Shown one piece after another: positions 24,247-37,494 of a stretch of 64,000 nucleotides of DNA. The notes beneath the pieces are model-generated. The model saw only the letters and a program-made list of their open reading frames with translations. It was not told the origin of the DNA and did not search any database. The stretch is from Trachythela sp. YZ-2020 (taxonomy: Eukaryota > Cnidaria > Anthozoa > Malacalcyonacea > Clavulariidae), in assembly GCA_016169945.1 (NCBI GenBank), contig JADLSH010000170.1, positions 186,001-250,000 of the forward strand, given 5' to 3'. The position numbers and the translations under genes were made by a program. Positions within the stretch are counted from its first letter, which is position 1, and the number at the start of each line of letters is the position of its first letter.

Positions 24247-27200
24247 TTACATATTTTCAATGTCTGAATCGTCATCTGAAAATTCAAGCAACACTGATTC
24301 ATCATCACTCTCATCAACTGAGGTGTTTTCAAAAGTATCAGTTCCGAGTAACTGACTTAATGCATGCTCTGCTTCTATTTTACACTTTGGTATTTTGCTG
24401 ATACTGTCTTCTTTCAAATACTCAAACAACATTGAACCTAATGCACACAGGGTGTTATCTATGTTGACTATTTCTTTCTTAAAAATAGTAATAGTTCCTC
24501 TTATTACTTTGGGCTGATCACCGGAATGTCTAGTTACATATGACTCAAGATTTTGTTTCTTGCCAACATAGTGGTTAAACAATCTTTCAACTTCCAACTG
24601 CAGCAGCTCTTGTTCCTCCTTACATCTTTGTAGGAAATAGTGCAAATCAATTCCAGTTCTCTTCACAGTAAATGGTGTGGTGTCATTGGAAGGTTGGATA
24701 TTAAAATCGAAGTACAGCTGAGATGCAGGATCTTTTGCTGCATCAAATTTGAGTTCTGCAGGTAAATTGACAATCCAGTCCTCCAGAGATTTGAGCGAAG
24801 CATTGTATTTGGTCACTGCAGCTTTAATAGCGTTGGTTTTCCGGGTAATTTGCTTTGACAATTTGATGGCGATTGCTTGCCCATCTAAGTATAATAAAGA
24901 AATGCAGTTAAAACATTTAAGCTAGAACATCGATCATTGTTTAGCAATGTAACCTAATATATAAACAGTAGTACTGACGTACTGTAGCATTCATAATAAT
25001 TTTAATACATTACCTGAATACTTGTTCTTTAAAGAAATCAGGAACATTCTTTCAACTGCCAAGGAATAGGTTGTTTCTATCACTGCTTCCTGTCTTTTCA
25101 TCTCCAAAGAAAGGGCTGCAGCATTAAATTTGTTTTCCCCAGTTTTCCATCTTTTTGACAGCTTTTGTCTTTTTTCAATATTTTCAACAATTTTCAAGAC
25201 TCTAAAATTTTAGTAATGCATTGATTACCTTCGAAAAGTCTATCATTGGAAAGGACACTACTAGCGTAGTATACAACTTAACTATACTTGTTACAAAGTT
25301 CTACAGTACGTATTAGTCATCAGTATGATACATATCAACCATTCATTTGTCTGATAAATAAATATACACTGTAGCAGTACTGTACAACATTAGTCCTTAC
25401 TTCTTGCTCTTTTTTACAACATCTGTGAGCTGGCTATGATCACCTTCTTCTATATATGCCGTCTGTGCCCTATGAATCAAAAGAATATAAGTGTTGGTAC
25501 TCTTACGGCGAGGGCACATCAGGTCTCTCCACTCTGCTTAAAATTGTCTGGCAATATTAACTGGATAAAGAAGTTAAGTACACCTTGCCCCTAGATACTG
25601 ATTTATACAATTCTGAAGGAATTATTTGTATAGTAAGTTATTTTGTGGCAGTGTATGTAGGAGTATATTAATATGACATAATTTTTACCTTAGTTGGTAA
25701 AGGTGAAGCAGATTTTGCACATACTTTTGTTCCCATGTCAACGGCAGTGCCTGTTTTGCTTTTAAGGAGAAAAAATAACTATTAATAGCCTAACCACTAC
25801 AATATATGCATGCCAAGGTAGAGAGTAACTCATCACTCAAGCAACTTACAGTTCTTTTCTTGAATTATTTTCTCCTCTTCTTTCACCCATGTTTTAACTG
25901 TTTCTGGATCATATGGAACTATATAGGTACAACAGAAACAGGAGTGATTACTATGCACAATATAAACGAAACACTTACTCATTATAATCTTAGTTTTACA
26001 GAAACTGCATAACCAACCTGCCAACTTTGAAAAAAGTTCCTGAAGTTGCAACAACGTATTGCTTATTAAACTAGGGCATCTTTTTAGTTTTGACAACAAA
26101 GTTGATCCTAAAATGAATAAATTGAACAAAAAGCAGTTTAACATTTTTATTAATTTGATTTTGATCAATGCAACTACTGCATAATTCTGGCTATTGTCAA
26201 AAGGTGTCAAAAAAGACAAAAATGCATCCTGGTTATGATATTGGGTATTATCATACCAAACTGCTGAATTTGACGAGCACGATAATGCAGCAAAGCATCA
26301 GTTAACACCTACAGTAACATAACTTACCCGTATGGATGGTTAGGTGCAACGGGTGGGAGGTCCGTAGCTTACCCGAGAAGCCCTGGGTACGAGGTTCGCA
26401 GTTTACCAAACATTTGCAATTACTTGGATTCAGGTCAAGGGGCATGTAGCGATTTCGATTATTGACCTGACCACCAATAGTGATATCGCTATAACTAAGA
26501 TATCACCCATCCAAGTAATAGTTTTTCCTCCGTTTGCACCTAACCAACACACAACCTGCAGACATGTCTTACAATGAGTTTAACTGAGGGTCCTGTGCAG
26601 AGACCATGCTTAGTTACCCGATATCACCACCAGATATGCTTAGTAGAAACAAATTGTTAGAATGCCAATACCACGCTGAGTTACCTGATGTCACAACCAA
26701 GTATATGCTGCGCCGAAACACGGTTGAGTTACCCTATGTCACAACCAGGTATGCTGTGCTAAAACAATGCTTAGTTACCCGATGTCACAACCAGGGTATG
26801 CCATGCCAAACCAGTGCTGAGTTACCCGATGTCACAACCAGGTATGCTGTGCCAAAACAATGCTTAGTTACCCGATGTCACAACCAGGTATGCTGTGCTA
26901 AATCAATGCTGAATTACCCGATTTCACAACCAGGTATGCTGTGCTAAAACAATGCTGAATTACCCGATGTCACAACCAAGTATGCAGTGCTGAACCAATG
27001 CTGAATTACCCGATGTCACAACCAGGTATGCTGTGCTGAAACAATGCTGAATTACCCGATGTCACAACCAGGTATGCTGTGCTGAAACAATGCTGAATTA
27101 CCCGATGTCACAACCAGGTATGCTGTGCTGAACAATGCTGAATTACCCGATGTCACAACCAGGTATGCTGTGCTAAAACAATGTTTAGTTACCCGATGTC

Positions 27201-30200
27201 ACAACCAGGTATGCCATGCCAAACCAGTGCTGAGTTACCCGATGTCACAACCAGGTATGCTGTGCTAAAACAATGTTGAATAACCCGATGTCAAGACCAG
27301 GTATGCTGTGCTAAAACAATGCTTAGTTACCCGATGTCACAACCAGGTATGCTGTGCTGAAACAATGCTGAATTACCCGATGTCCCAACCAGGTATGCTG
27401 TGCTACAACAATGCTGAACTACCCGATGTCACAACCAGGTATGCTGTGCTAAAACAATGTTGAATAACCCGATGTCAAGACCAGGTATGCTGTGCTAAAA
27501 CAATGCTTAGTTACCCGATGTCACAACCAGGTATGCTGTGCTGAAACAATGCTGAATTACCCGATGTCCCAACCAGGTATGCTGTGCTACAACAATGCTG
27601 AACTACCCGATGTCACAACCAGGTATGCTGTGCTGAAACAATGCTGAATTACCCGATGTCCCAACCAGGTATGCTGTGCTACAACAATGCTGAATTACCC
27701 GATGTCACAACCAGGTATGCTGTGCTGAAACAATGCTGAACTACCCGATGTCACAACCAGGTATGCTGTGCCGAAACAATGCTTGGTTACCCGATGTCAC
27801 AACCAGGTATGCTGTGCTGAAACAATGCTTAGTTACCCGATGTCACAACCAGGTATGCTGTGCTGAAACAATGCTTAGTTACCCGATGTCACAACCAGGT
27901 ATGCTGTGCCGAAATAATGCTTAGTTACCCGATGTCACAACCAGGTATGCTGTGCTGAAACAATGCTTAGTTACCCGACGTCACAACCAGGTATGCTGTG
28001 CCGAAACAATGCTTAGTTACCCGATGTCACAACCAGGTATGCTGTGCTGAATCAATGCTGAATTACCCGATGTCACAACCAGGTATGCTGTGCTGAAACA
28101 ATGCTGAATTACCCGATGTCACAACCAGGTATGCTGTGCTGAAACAATGCTGAGTTACCCGATGTCACAACCAGGTATGCTGTGCTAAAACAATGCTTAG
28201 TTACCCGATGTCACAACCAGGTATGCTGTGCCGAAACAATGCTGAATTACCCGATGTCACAACCAGGTATGCTGTGCCGAAACAATGCTTAGTTACCCGA
28301 TGTCACAACCAGGTATGCTGTGCTAAAACAATGTTTAGTTACCCGATGTCACAACCAGGTATGCCATGCTGAAACAATGCTGAATTACCCGATGTCCCAA
28401 CCAGGTATGCTGTGCTACAACAATGCTGAACTACCCGATGTCACAACCAGGTATGCTGTGCTGAAACAATGCTGAATTACCCGATGTCACAACCAGGTAT
28501 GCTGTGCTGAATCAATGCTGAATTACCCGATGTCACAACCAGGTATGCTGTGCTGAAACAATGCTGAATTACCCGATGTCACAACCAGGTATGCTGTGCT
28601 GAAACAATGCTGAGTTACCCGATGTCACAACCAGGTATGCTGTGCTAAAACAATGCTTAGTTACCCGATGTCACAACCAGGTATGCTGTGCCGAAACAAT
28701 GCTGAATTACCCGATGTCACAACCAGGTATGCTGTGCCGAAACAATGCTTAGTTACCCGATGTCACAGCCAGGTATGCTGTGCGAAAACAATGCTTAGTT
28801 ACCCGATGTCACAACCAGGTATGCTGTGCTGAAACAATGCTTAGTTACCCGATGTCACAACCAGGTATGCTGTGCCGAAACAATGCTTAGTTACCCGATG
28901 TCACAACCAGGTATGCTGTGCTGAATTACCCGATGTCACAACCAGGTATGCTGTGCTGAAACAATGCTGAATTACCCGATGTCACAACCAGGTATGCTGT
29001 GCTGAAACAATGCTGAATTACCCGATGTCACAACCAGGTATGCTGTGCGAAAACAATGTTTAGTTACCCGATGTCACAACCAGGTATGCCATGCCAAACC
29101 AGTGCTGAGTTACCCGATGTCACAACCAGGTATGCTGTGCTAAAACAATGTTGAATAACCCGATGTCAAGACCAGGTATGCTGTGCTAAAACAATGCTTA
29201 GTTACCCGATGTCACAACCAGGTATGCTGTGCTGAAACAATGCTGAATTACCCGATGTCCCAACCAGGTATGCTGTGCTACAACAATGCTGAACTACCCG
29301 ATGTCACAACCAGGTATGCTGTGCTAAAACAATGTTGAATAACCCGATGTCAAGACCAGGTATGCTGTGCTAAAACAATGCTTAGTTACCCGATGTCACA
29401 ACCAGGTATGCTGTGCTGAAACAATGCTGAATTACCCGATGTCACAACCAGGTATGCTGTGCTGAAACAATGCTGAATTACCCGATGTCCCAACCAGGTA
29501 TGCTGTGCTACAACAATGCTGAATTACCCGATGTCACAACCAGGTATGCTGTGCTGAAACAATGCTGAACTACCCGATGTCACAACCAGGTATGCTGTGC
29601 CGAAACAATGCTTGGTTACCCGATGTCACAACCAGGTATGCTGTGCTGAAACAATGCTTAGTTACCCGATGTCACAACCAGGTATGCTGTGCTGAAACAA
29701 TGCTTAGTTACCCGATGTCACAACCAGGTATGCTGTGCCGAAATAATGCTTAGTTACCCGATGTCACAACCAGGTATGCTGTGCTGAAACAATGCTTAGT
29801 TACCCGATGTCACAACCAGGTATGCTGTGCCGAAACAATGCTTAGTTACCCGATGTCACAACCAGGTATGCTGTGCTGAAACAATGCTGAATTACCCGAT
29901 GTCACAACCAGGTATGCTGTGCTAAAACAATGCTGAATTACCCGATGTCACAACCAGGTATGCTGTGCTGAAACAATGCTGAGTTACCCGATGTCACAAC
30001 CAGGTATGCTGTGCTAAAACAATGCTTAGTTACCCGATGTCACAACCAGGTATGCTGTGCCGAAACAATGCTGAATTACCCGATGTCACAACCAGGTATG
30101 CTGTGCCGAAACAATGCTTAGTTACCCGATGTCACAGCCAGGTATGCTGTGCGAAAACAATGCTTAGTTACCCGATGTCACAACCAGGTATGCTGTGCTG

Positions 30201-33200
30201 AAACAATGCTTAGTTACCCGATGTCACAACCAGGTATGCTGTGCCGAAACAATGCTTAGTTACCCGATGTCACAACCGGGTATGCTGTGCTGAAACAATG
30301 CTGAATTACCCGATGTCACAACCAGGTATGCTGTGCTGAAACAATGCTGAATTACCCGATGTCACAACCAGGTATGCTGTGCTGAAACAATGCTGAATTA
30401 CCCGATGTCACAACCAGGTATGCTGTGCGAAAACAATGCTTAGTTACCCGATGTCACGACCAGGTATGCTGTGCTGAAACGATGCTGTATTACCCGATGT
30501 CACAACCAGGTATGCTGTGCTAAAACAATGCCTAGTTACCCGATGTCACAACCAGGTATGCTGTGCCGAAACAATGCTGAATTACCCGATGTCACAACCA
30601 GGTATGCTGTGCCGAAACAATGCTTAGTTACCCGATGTCACAGCCAGGTATGCTGTGCGAAAACAATGCTTAGTTACCCGATGTCACAACCAGGTATGCT
30701 GTGCTGAAACAATGCTTAGTTACCCGATGTCACAACCAGGTATGCTGTGCCGAAACAATGCTTAGTTACCCGATGTCACAACCGGGTATGCTGTGCTGAA
30801 ACAATGCTGAATTACCCGATGTCGCAACCAGGTATGCTGCGCTAAAACAATGCTGCGCTAAAACAATGCTGAGTTACCCGATTTCACAGCAAAGTATGTT
30901 GGGTCAAAACAATGCAGAGCTAACCCCATATCAACAGCACGCGGTCTGACGCACAAAGAAAAGTTTAGTAGAAAGGCATATTAGACACCCGCATTTCTTG
31001 TTGTTTTTTTTCTTTCATTATTATATTTTGACAACTGCCAGGCGCAGATCGAAAGCCAAACGGTGATACCAAAACCAACGTAAAACTTATCTCTCCATCG
31101 CATACTTAATAAATCTCTGTCGGAAGGATTAACTGGAACTATGCGGTAAGCGATCTTGTTGTCAACCTTTCCCATTAATGCACCCTTTCCTGTTTTAATA
31201 AACGCGTGCTTTACCGGACAATATTGCAAAGAAACATTATCGTGGTCTATGCCGTCGTTGACACTATGTTCAAATGGGAACGATAAGCACAAAATAAGAC
31301 GCCATCCAGCTCCTTTTTTGGGGATCACGCCAAAACGACTAAAGTGCAAATCTTTAAGTGGGGGAGCATCCGTAGGGACAAAACTCTGCCAAAACTAATC
31401 TCTTTTATATAACTATTCATCAATAACTGACGGATGTTCGTGCGCGGATGGACAATTAGATGTTGCCGATCAATTTACATAAGTGCGGTTGAAAACCAAG
31501 TGTGAAGCCAAAACGTAAGCCATTTAAAACGTAATTAACCGTTTGTCGATCTGGGTGCGAGACTGACGGCATTTCAAATTTGTTTAATTTAGTTGGTAAT
31601 ATTGTTTGAGGGTTAGGAAAGTGGGCTAAGACACATGACAAATGTAAATTGTTAGTAAATAATAGTTGCTCTTTATCTAGACTCTGCTCTGCGCCTGCGG
31701 ACTGCGTGTTGTCTTCGTCGTGACCGGTCGCGCGCTCCTCGACAATTGATTTTGCGATGAGGGCTACCGCAACCTGGTCGGTTGCGGCCATCTACACATT
31801 TCCCGAGGACAACTACACGCGCCCAAATTATCGCTCTGCGAAAAAGAACGATTCTCTGTTTGGGAGACCGACGTATAGTACTTGTATATAAGTAAAGTTT
31901 TAGCCGATGCCTGCGGCGTAAACTCGACGCCGCTGCGTCGAGACGAAAAGCAAGAACGTAATTAAGCCAGCAATTTATACCACTGTGGCGTTTTGCCATG
32001 CAAATTATCAACGCCATCTAAGATAGCAAGTCACGCGAGCGATTGGGAAAATATGCCGTGACTACCGCCATATAACTGGTGAAACATTATGCCCACGTCA
32101 AGACTCAAGATGTCTGCAACTTCTTGCTTGCGCTTGTTTGAGACTTTAGTTATCGGAACACCCCCTTCGATCGCGAATGATGAAGATTCACATTGTGGTG
32201 ATTCTAATTTCTCCGGTAAAAGCTCGGACAACTCGATAAATTTACCGCTTAATATGGACCAAGTATAAATTATGAAGTGACGCGAAGATGAGGCAAAGAC
32301 AGACTGAGTCCATTTAGAGGCTCAAACACCGGGTTTGAGAGGGTAGTGAGTCGGCTTTCGTAGGGGATATTGTTCTCCGTGGGGTCCGCCTGTCTTTGCT
32401 CGGTTGCTGCGCCGCTACTAGCGCAAACAGTTTGAATAAAAGAAGGAGCTACGATAGACATACCTTGCGCGTTGTTTGGATTTGAGGGGAGTTGGCTTAC
32501 ATCACCTGTTACATCGATAGAGCGAGCATTCTCAGTGCTTTGGTGACCCGAAGACGATCTTGACTCCTTCTGCCGCGCTACCGTTTTCGCCACGACCTCA
32601 ACTAGACCCGCACGAAATTCGCTTGGTTGAAAGGCACAAGACCAACCCACTGACGACCAGACGCGAGAGGCTCAGATGTACGATTATTTTCCATAGTTGC
32701 CTCCATTTTATAAAGTATACATATTTTCCAACTTGTTGTCTCTGTAAACTGGCAAACGATATCCGCCTGGCACGCTACACTTGGCACAATTAGCTGGCGC
32801 ACGCAATGCTCCATGCCTTTGTAGCACGAATCTCAACCCCAGGCTCCAAGCGCGCTGTTCCTTAGTTGTTAACCTTGCTTATTGCATAACCTCATTTAAC
32901 AGATCAGTGCGACGTCCAGCATTCATCTCCTTGGTCATCGAGGAAAACCCTCGTAAGAACGACCACAGCTGTTCAATTCCTTCACCATCTGTGAGCCCAT
33001 ACCCATTCTGTCTTCTTGGACTATACTGTATCTGAATTTAATTCATAAAAAAGACACATTGTTAATCAGCTGCTGCAAGGATCTAATAAGCAATGTATAT
33101 ATAATTATACATTGTATACATTATATCCCTCTACCAATCTACCTACAAGTTTATAGCTTCTTGTTTTTCAATGACAATTTAAACAGCTTTTAACATTGTA

Positions 33201-36200
33201 CGATAAAATTTTACAGGGGGGAGCAGATAACATTTTCCAACTTTTGATTCTCCCCTCACTCCTGTCCCAGCACATGTAAAGTATACATATGCAGATAAAA
33301 CACATACATGTTCGAATCTTGAAATGAATGTAATTGTGATTACTTTGTTGTGTGATCGCAGTGCTATTTACTAATACAAGTGACTAATACTAGTTTTCCG
33401 ATGTTCAATAAATTGGGGGGAGGGTCACTTGCACGAGACACCACCATGGTTGCTGCTAAATGGGAAAAATTTGAAATTTGGAGTCCTGTCTCTAGATTGT
33501 CAGAAATGGCATTTTCAGAGTTTTCTCTACCCGTTTCATTAGACCTATAATAGTATATAATTATGTTTTTAACAACCTTTCAATTTTTCGGTCTGCCTAT
33601 GCTACTTAGTAAATTACCAAGCAGTACTGAACAATGTACCTGGCAAGATGATTTGTGACCATAACAGTGAAAAATGGGGATAGCAAAACCAACTCTCTCT
33701 AATATATCTTGCCTTGCATTTTTCTAGGAAAAAATAACAATAATCAACATGATGACCTCAAGTTAATTAACTACTGCAACTACAGTAGTTAGTGAAACAA
33801 ATAAAACACTGTCAACCAAGCTTACCTTTAAATGGGATGCCAAAGTACACGCAATGTCATATGTGACATTTACGCTATTATTTAAGTTGGAATTACTGAG
33901 TAGACGTTGTAGTTCATAAACGGAGTATGCAATTCTGCAACAATAAAAAACAAAAAATAGTAAATGCAACAATCTACATGCAGTACATGCAGTACATCAA
34001 GGTACACAAGTTGCATTAATGCTTTTTTATGTGTAACAAGTACAGGGTTCGTGCAGGGTTCCACTAAACAAAATAAAGGACTTTTGAATTCCCAATGTTT
34101 AATTGTCACTGAAAATCATTAGAAATGAAATTGAAGTCACTGAAAATGGCAGCCATGCAAGCATGGTTACCTCCCTGAAGTCCAATATTTTGAACATGCA
34201 GTATTTACTTGAATGTTCAAAACATCCAGATCCAAAGACCTGCAAAAACCCTGCAGTAGAGACTGTTGGAACTACTGTAATTGGTAAAATGGTCCTAAAA
34301 TAGAAAATAAATATAGTCTTCAGAATGAAGTATTACTGATTAGTGTATGCTTAATAATATTTAACCTTTCACCATGTTTGATGTCTATAAATCCTTTGGG
34401 ACATTCATGTCGGCAAACACGACCAAAAACACCTTTCTCATCATACAACTTATTTTTGCCTTTACCACGTATGATGTTGTTGACTTCTCCAGCTTTGAAT
34501 TCATGACAGTCCTACAATAAAATTATCCAAAATTTCCATAAACTACAGTACACTAATTTAAAAGTCTTTGCACATGTGCATTTGTTTAGTTACTGAGTAG
34601 AAACCTGCAAATCATCATTTCACTGATGGACTAACCACCTCTACTGAGAGAAGTAGAGAACATTAGTAATTGCAGTCTAAAAATATTTACTCCACTTCTT
34701 TCACTTACTCTTTACCCAAGACATAAATGTCCAATTAACCTCAGACTTATTTCCGAAACACCAGTAGCTCAGTGGTTTAACAGAAGTGCCTAACATGTTT
34801 AATGTTGCAGGTTTGATTTCCATCTGAGGCTTAGGAGTTTTTTTGGGTTTTTACAGCCTGATCTACTGTAGCACTGTGTTGCAATAAATTTAGAAAAGCA
34901 TAATATAATTGTTAAAGTGGGGTTTCTTTGCTTACAGTTTCAGCTTGCTTTGCACTTAATGTATAATGATCAACAAAGTCATCAACATCTTTCTGATCAG
35001 CAAACATTGTCATGGAGTGTCTGGAAGGAAACAAACATTTCCCGGAAGACTTCTTCCTCACTAGGCCAAAACAAGCATCCATTGATTCAATTACTGTCCC
35101 TGAATCACCTAGCTGTAAATAAAAGAACATTTATATTGAGCATCCAGTACTACTGTATGTGTATTATATAATGTATCTGTAACACAATCCCAGCAAATTT
35201 ACAGTACCTTTGGGCAAAGTGGACACAAATTTTCTCCTTTAGCTTGTTTGATAAGAGGGAACCCATTTCTTAGCAAATGCTGATGATACCTTGAAGTAGA
35301 ATTATGCAAATTATGAATTATTACAGTATATATATAACACTGTAAAAATAATGATGCTGCTACTACTTGACACCACTTATATGCAACACAATTATTGCAA
35401 AGAATTTGTTTAAAGGACAATGGCAACAAAACTTTTTTCCACAGATTTTTGATATATTGCTTAATTCTTGAAATATTTTGACTAAAAATAGCTAAAAACA
35501 TTGAGCCATCTGCCATCTTGGATTAATTCTTAACTCATTAACTATGGTTTTCTTTAAAAATTATTGGCTGTCATTGTGTGACCCCACTGGAGATGTAATA
35601 ACATGCATATTGATAACAATCCAAGATCTGCCATATTTAAAGAATTAAGCAAGATATCAAAAATCTGTAAAAAAGTTTAATATACATAATTGAAAGAGGC
35701 GGCCAAGTACATTCTGCGCATGTGCTATGTGAGGTCCTCACATGTAACCAATGCCAAATTTTACATCTTCTAGATCAGATACTCTAATCTATATTCATTT
35801 AAAGCATAGTAAACCAGAACACGTCATAATGTTTAAATATAGTGTGTTTAAAATGTAAACAAACCAACATCCACTGTTTGTTTACATTTGGACTTGACAG
35901 CCTCTATAAGACAAAATTACCAGAATTCATCAAATGAATCAGTGTTGAGTAGATGTTCTTTACCTGCAGCAAGAAAGGTGTTGATGTAAACAAATTACAC
36001 TGTAACAAATGCTGATCGCAAGACAACAAATATTTACTGCAACTAGTATTAATCTGCATGTATAGTATACATGTAGTAATAGTGCTAGTATCAGATACCG
36101 GTACTGTGAATGTTTAAGCTTTGAAAAAGAACATACCCATGTTGGCAACAATGAAGACTTGGTCAGTATGCCTACTAAATCACAAAATTTTCGAAGCGAG

Positions 36201-37398
36201 ACATGGCATTCCAGAAGCAGGATCTCTGCAAGCTCCATCAATTTAAAATGAAAGGCAATTGTTGGGCGGGAGGTACTGCCTGGCCATAAGTCCAATCTCA
36301 TTAATGTGACTGCATCTTTTTCACAATCGCAAAAGAGTATTTGCTTTTCATGTTGACGGCCTAAATAGTGGTAAGTAAAAACAGTGTAATACTGTAGTTA
36401 GATTTAATGCTTGTTTGTTTATCTCAGTTATCTTACCTTGGTGGTCAATGCAGAAAATATGTCTAGGTTGAGCAGTTGGACAGTTCTTTGTATGTCTTGT
36501 AGCAATAACCATGTGATTGGGAAAGTACGGTACAATGCAGCCATCCTGTTTAGCAAAATAAAAAATTGGATTGGACATAGGAAGCACGGGTGGCAGATGC
36601 GGTTAGCACAGTCTTTTACCTCTGAGTTAAGCCGGCTATACAGCTGGTCGAGGGCAGGAATTTACTCAGGTTGGGTAACGTCAGTGTGCTTGATAAACTC
36701 ATGTAAGTTGAGATTGGTTGGTTCTCTCCTGTGCTTCGAGGGTTTTTCTCCGGGTACTCCGGTTTTTCTCCCTCGCTAAAAGCTATCCCTTAGGCACTAG
36801 CCACTAACTAACCCTCGGAACCTTTGTCAATTGGGTTGCAAAAACCTGTTAAGGCTTAACTTAAACTCATTAGTCTCATGATAGGCATTCATAAATTCGA
36901 AGGTTTCTATATTAATTAAAATACAAATAGGTGATAATAGTATTGATTATTCTTGACTTGCAACCTGCCATGTTGGTCCCATTTCAATAAAAAAATCTAA
37001 TTATCTTCTATAGATTGGTCACTCATTGGTGGCCATGTTGGTGCCAAATTCAACTGTCTTTTACTTCTCAAGGGATTAGTTGCTAGTCAAGAATTTGGTA
37101 TTTTATCACTCACCTTGAACATTTCTAAAACATGGAAATAATTCCTTTCTCCATGGATTTTTTTCGCACAACCAATACAGAAATACTGTTCATATCCACA
37201 ATCAGCACAGCGAGCGTCGACAACAGCAACGCCACATTCGTGACATTTTTCTTCGCAGAGGAATTCCTCCTCCTCAATCCGGCTGTGTAGAAGTGACTCC
37301 CGAATTTCATTCCAGCTTTCGTATTCTTTTTCTCTTCGTTTGTGATAACGAGTTGCGACTGCTTCTTCATCTTTCTCAAAATCAAAACATCCCTCCAA
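24247..37398 (-). CDS. KDZ-family transposase, about 17 exons, one frame-breaking exon
   Basis: Exons read leftwards: upstream of 37,398 to 37,114; 36,545-36,437; 36,360-36,137; 35,963-35,921; 35,289-35,208; 35,112-34,936; 34,511-34,366; 33,934-33,826; 33,723-33,640; 33,031-32,891; about 26,322-26,268; 26,107-26,018; 25,918-25,850; 25,758-25,689; 25,469-25,401; 25,201-25,014; 24,884-24,247. Exon 1 encodes a Cys cluster (CHECG, CADCG, YFCIGCAKKIH) like the CxC modules preceding KDZ domains. Then come LDLWPGSTSRPTIAF, SMDACFGLVRK (first catalytic Asp), VFGRVCRHECPKG, VTYDIAC (second Asp), FHCYGHKSSC and GYGLTDGEGIEQLW (Glu). The C-terminus has SKQITRKTNAIKAAVTKYN and an acidic tail. All joins keep phase except the 43-nt exon 4. 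The 5' end of exon 1 is not fixed. Intron 10 (6.6 kb) holds a retroelement relic and the 46-bp minisatellite. Confidence 0.82.
26611..30920 (+). repeat. 46-bp minisatellite, about 93 copies
   Basis: Unit near TGCTGAATTACCCGATGTCA + CAACCAGGTATGCTGTG + CTGAAACAA, repeated head to tail. Early copies (26,611-26,760) and the last one or two are diverged. A block of about 1,875 bp is repeated inside the array: the variant with GAATAACCCGATGTCAAGACC at 27,274 and 27,458 returns at 29,149 and 29,333. One unit at 28,921 lacks 11 bp. The frames it opens (for example at 27,733 and 29,562) are products of the repeat. It lies inside intron 10 of the KDZ gene. Confidence 0.95.
30981..32870 (-). mobile_element. 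DIRS-like retroelement relic
   Basis: At 31,349-31,000 a frame encodes HFSRFGVIPKKGAGWRLIL, HSVNDGI, GALMGKVDNKIAYRIVPV and MRWRDKFYV. These are the opening motifs of the reverse transcriptase of DIRS-type elements. Upstream (31,456-31,791) is HPDRQTVNYVLNGLRFGF, which in that group precedes the RT. The 32.0-32.8 kb part holds broken frames of a probable first protein. The RT catalytic motif, RNase H and tyrosine recombinase are not found. It is a truncated relic inside KDZ intron 10; its outer limits are uncertain. Confidence 0.6.
34757..34842 (+). repeat. tRNA-derived SINE head in KDZ intron
   Basis: AGTAGCTCAGTGGTTTAACA resembles an A-box with a D-loop, and GCAGGTTTGATTTCC a B-box. Spacing fits a tRNA-like head; the stems are weak, so it is a SINE or tRNA relic rather than a tRNA gene. 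Confidence 0.45.
36588..36890 (+). repeat. SINE with TTTTTCTCCGGGTACTCCGG core
   Basis: A tRNA-like start (GCACGGGTGGCAGATGCGGT) is followed by a central core GGTTTTTCTCCGGGTACTCC, which I recognise as a motif shared by SINEs of many marine invertebrates. The tail runs to about 36,890. The 3' part is copied at 38,954-39,130 by the tandem duplication, whose left breakpoint falls inside this SINE. Confidence 0.55.
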
Positions 37399-37494
37399 TA
37401 TATGTCCATGACCATGTGGTCCAATATGATCTGGACATGACGAAAATGTGCTTGGTTTCAGTAATCCAGTCCCGGTAGCTTGCTTGCTGGAAAC

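Noticed and set aside
27733..29753. Repeated open frames (MLNYPMSQPGMLCRNN...) as protein genes
   Set aside because: Two identical frames arise from the higher-order duplication of the minisatellite; 46 is not a multiple of three and frames open and close with unit variants.
26611..30920. CRISPR-like array
   Set aside because: Units are contiguous 46-bp tandem copies with no unique spacers, in a spliced eukaryotic gene; this is a minisatellite.
31673..32017. Arg-rich frame (RRRHRLKLYLYTS...) as a basic protein
   Set aside because: Overlaps another frame in the retroelement relic, has no recognisable motif and shows no splice or start support.
32879..32881. Premature TAA in KDZ exon 10
   Set aside because: A donor GAG|GTTATG at 32,891 ends the exon in phase 0 before the TAA, and the next exon (VLTDALLHY) continues in frame, so the stop is intronic.
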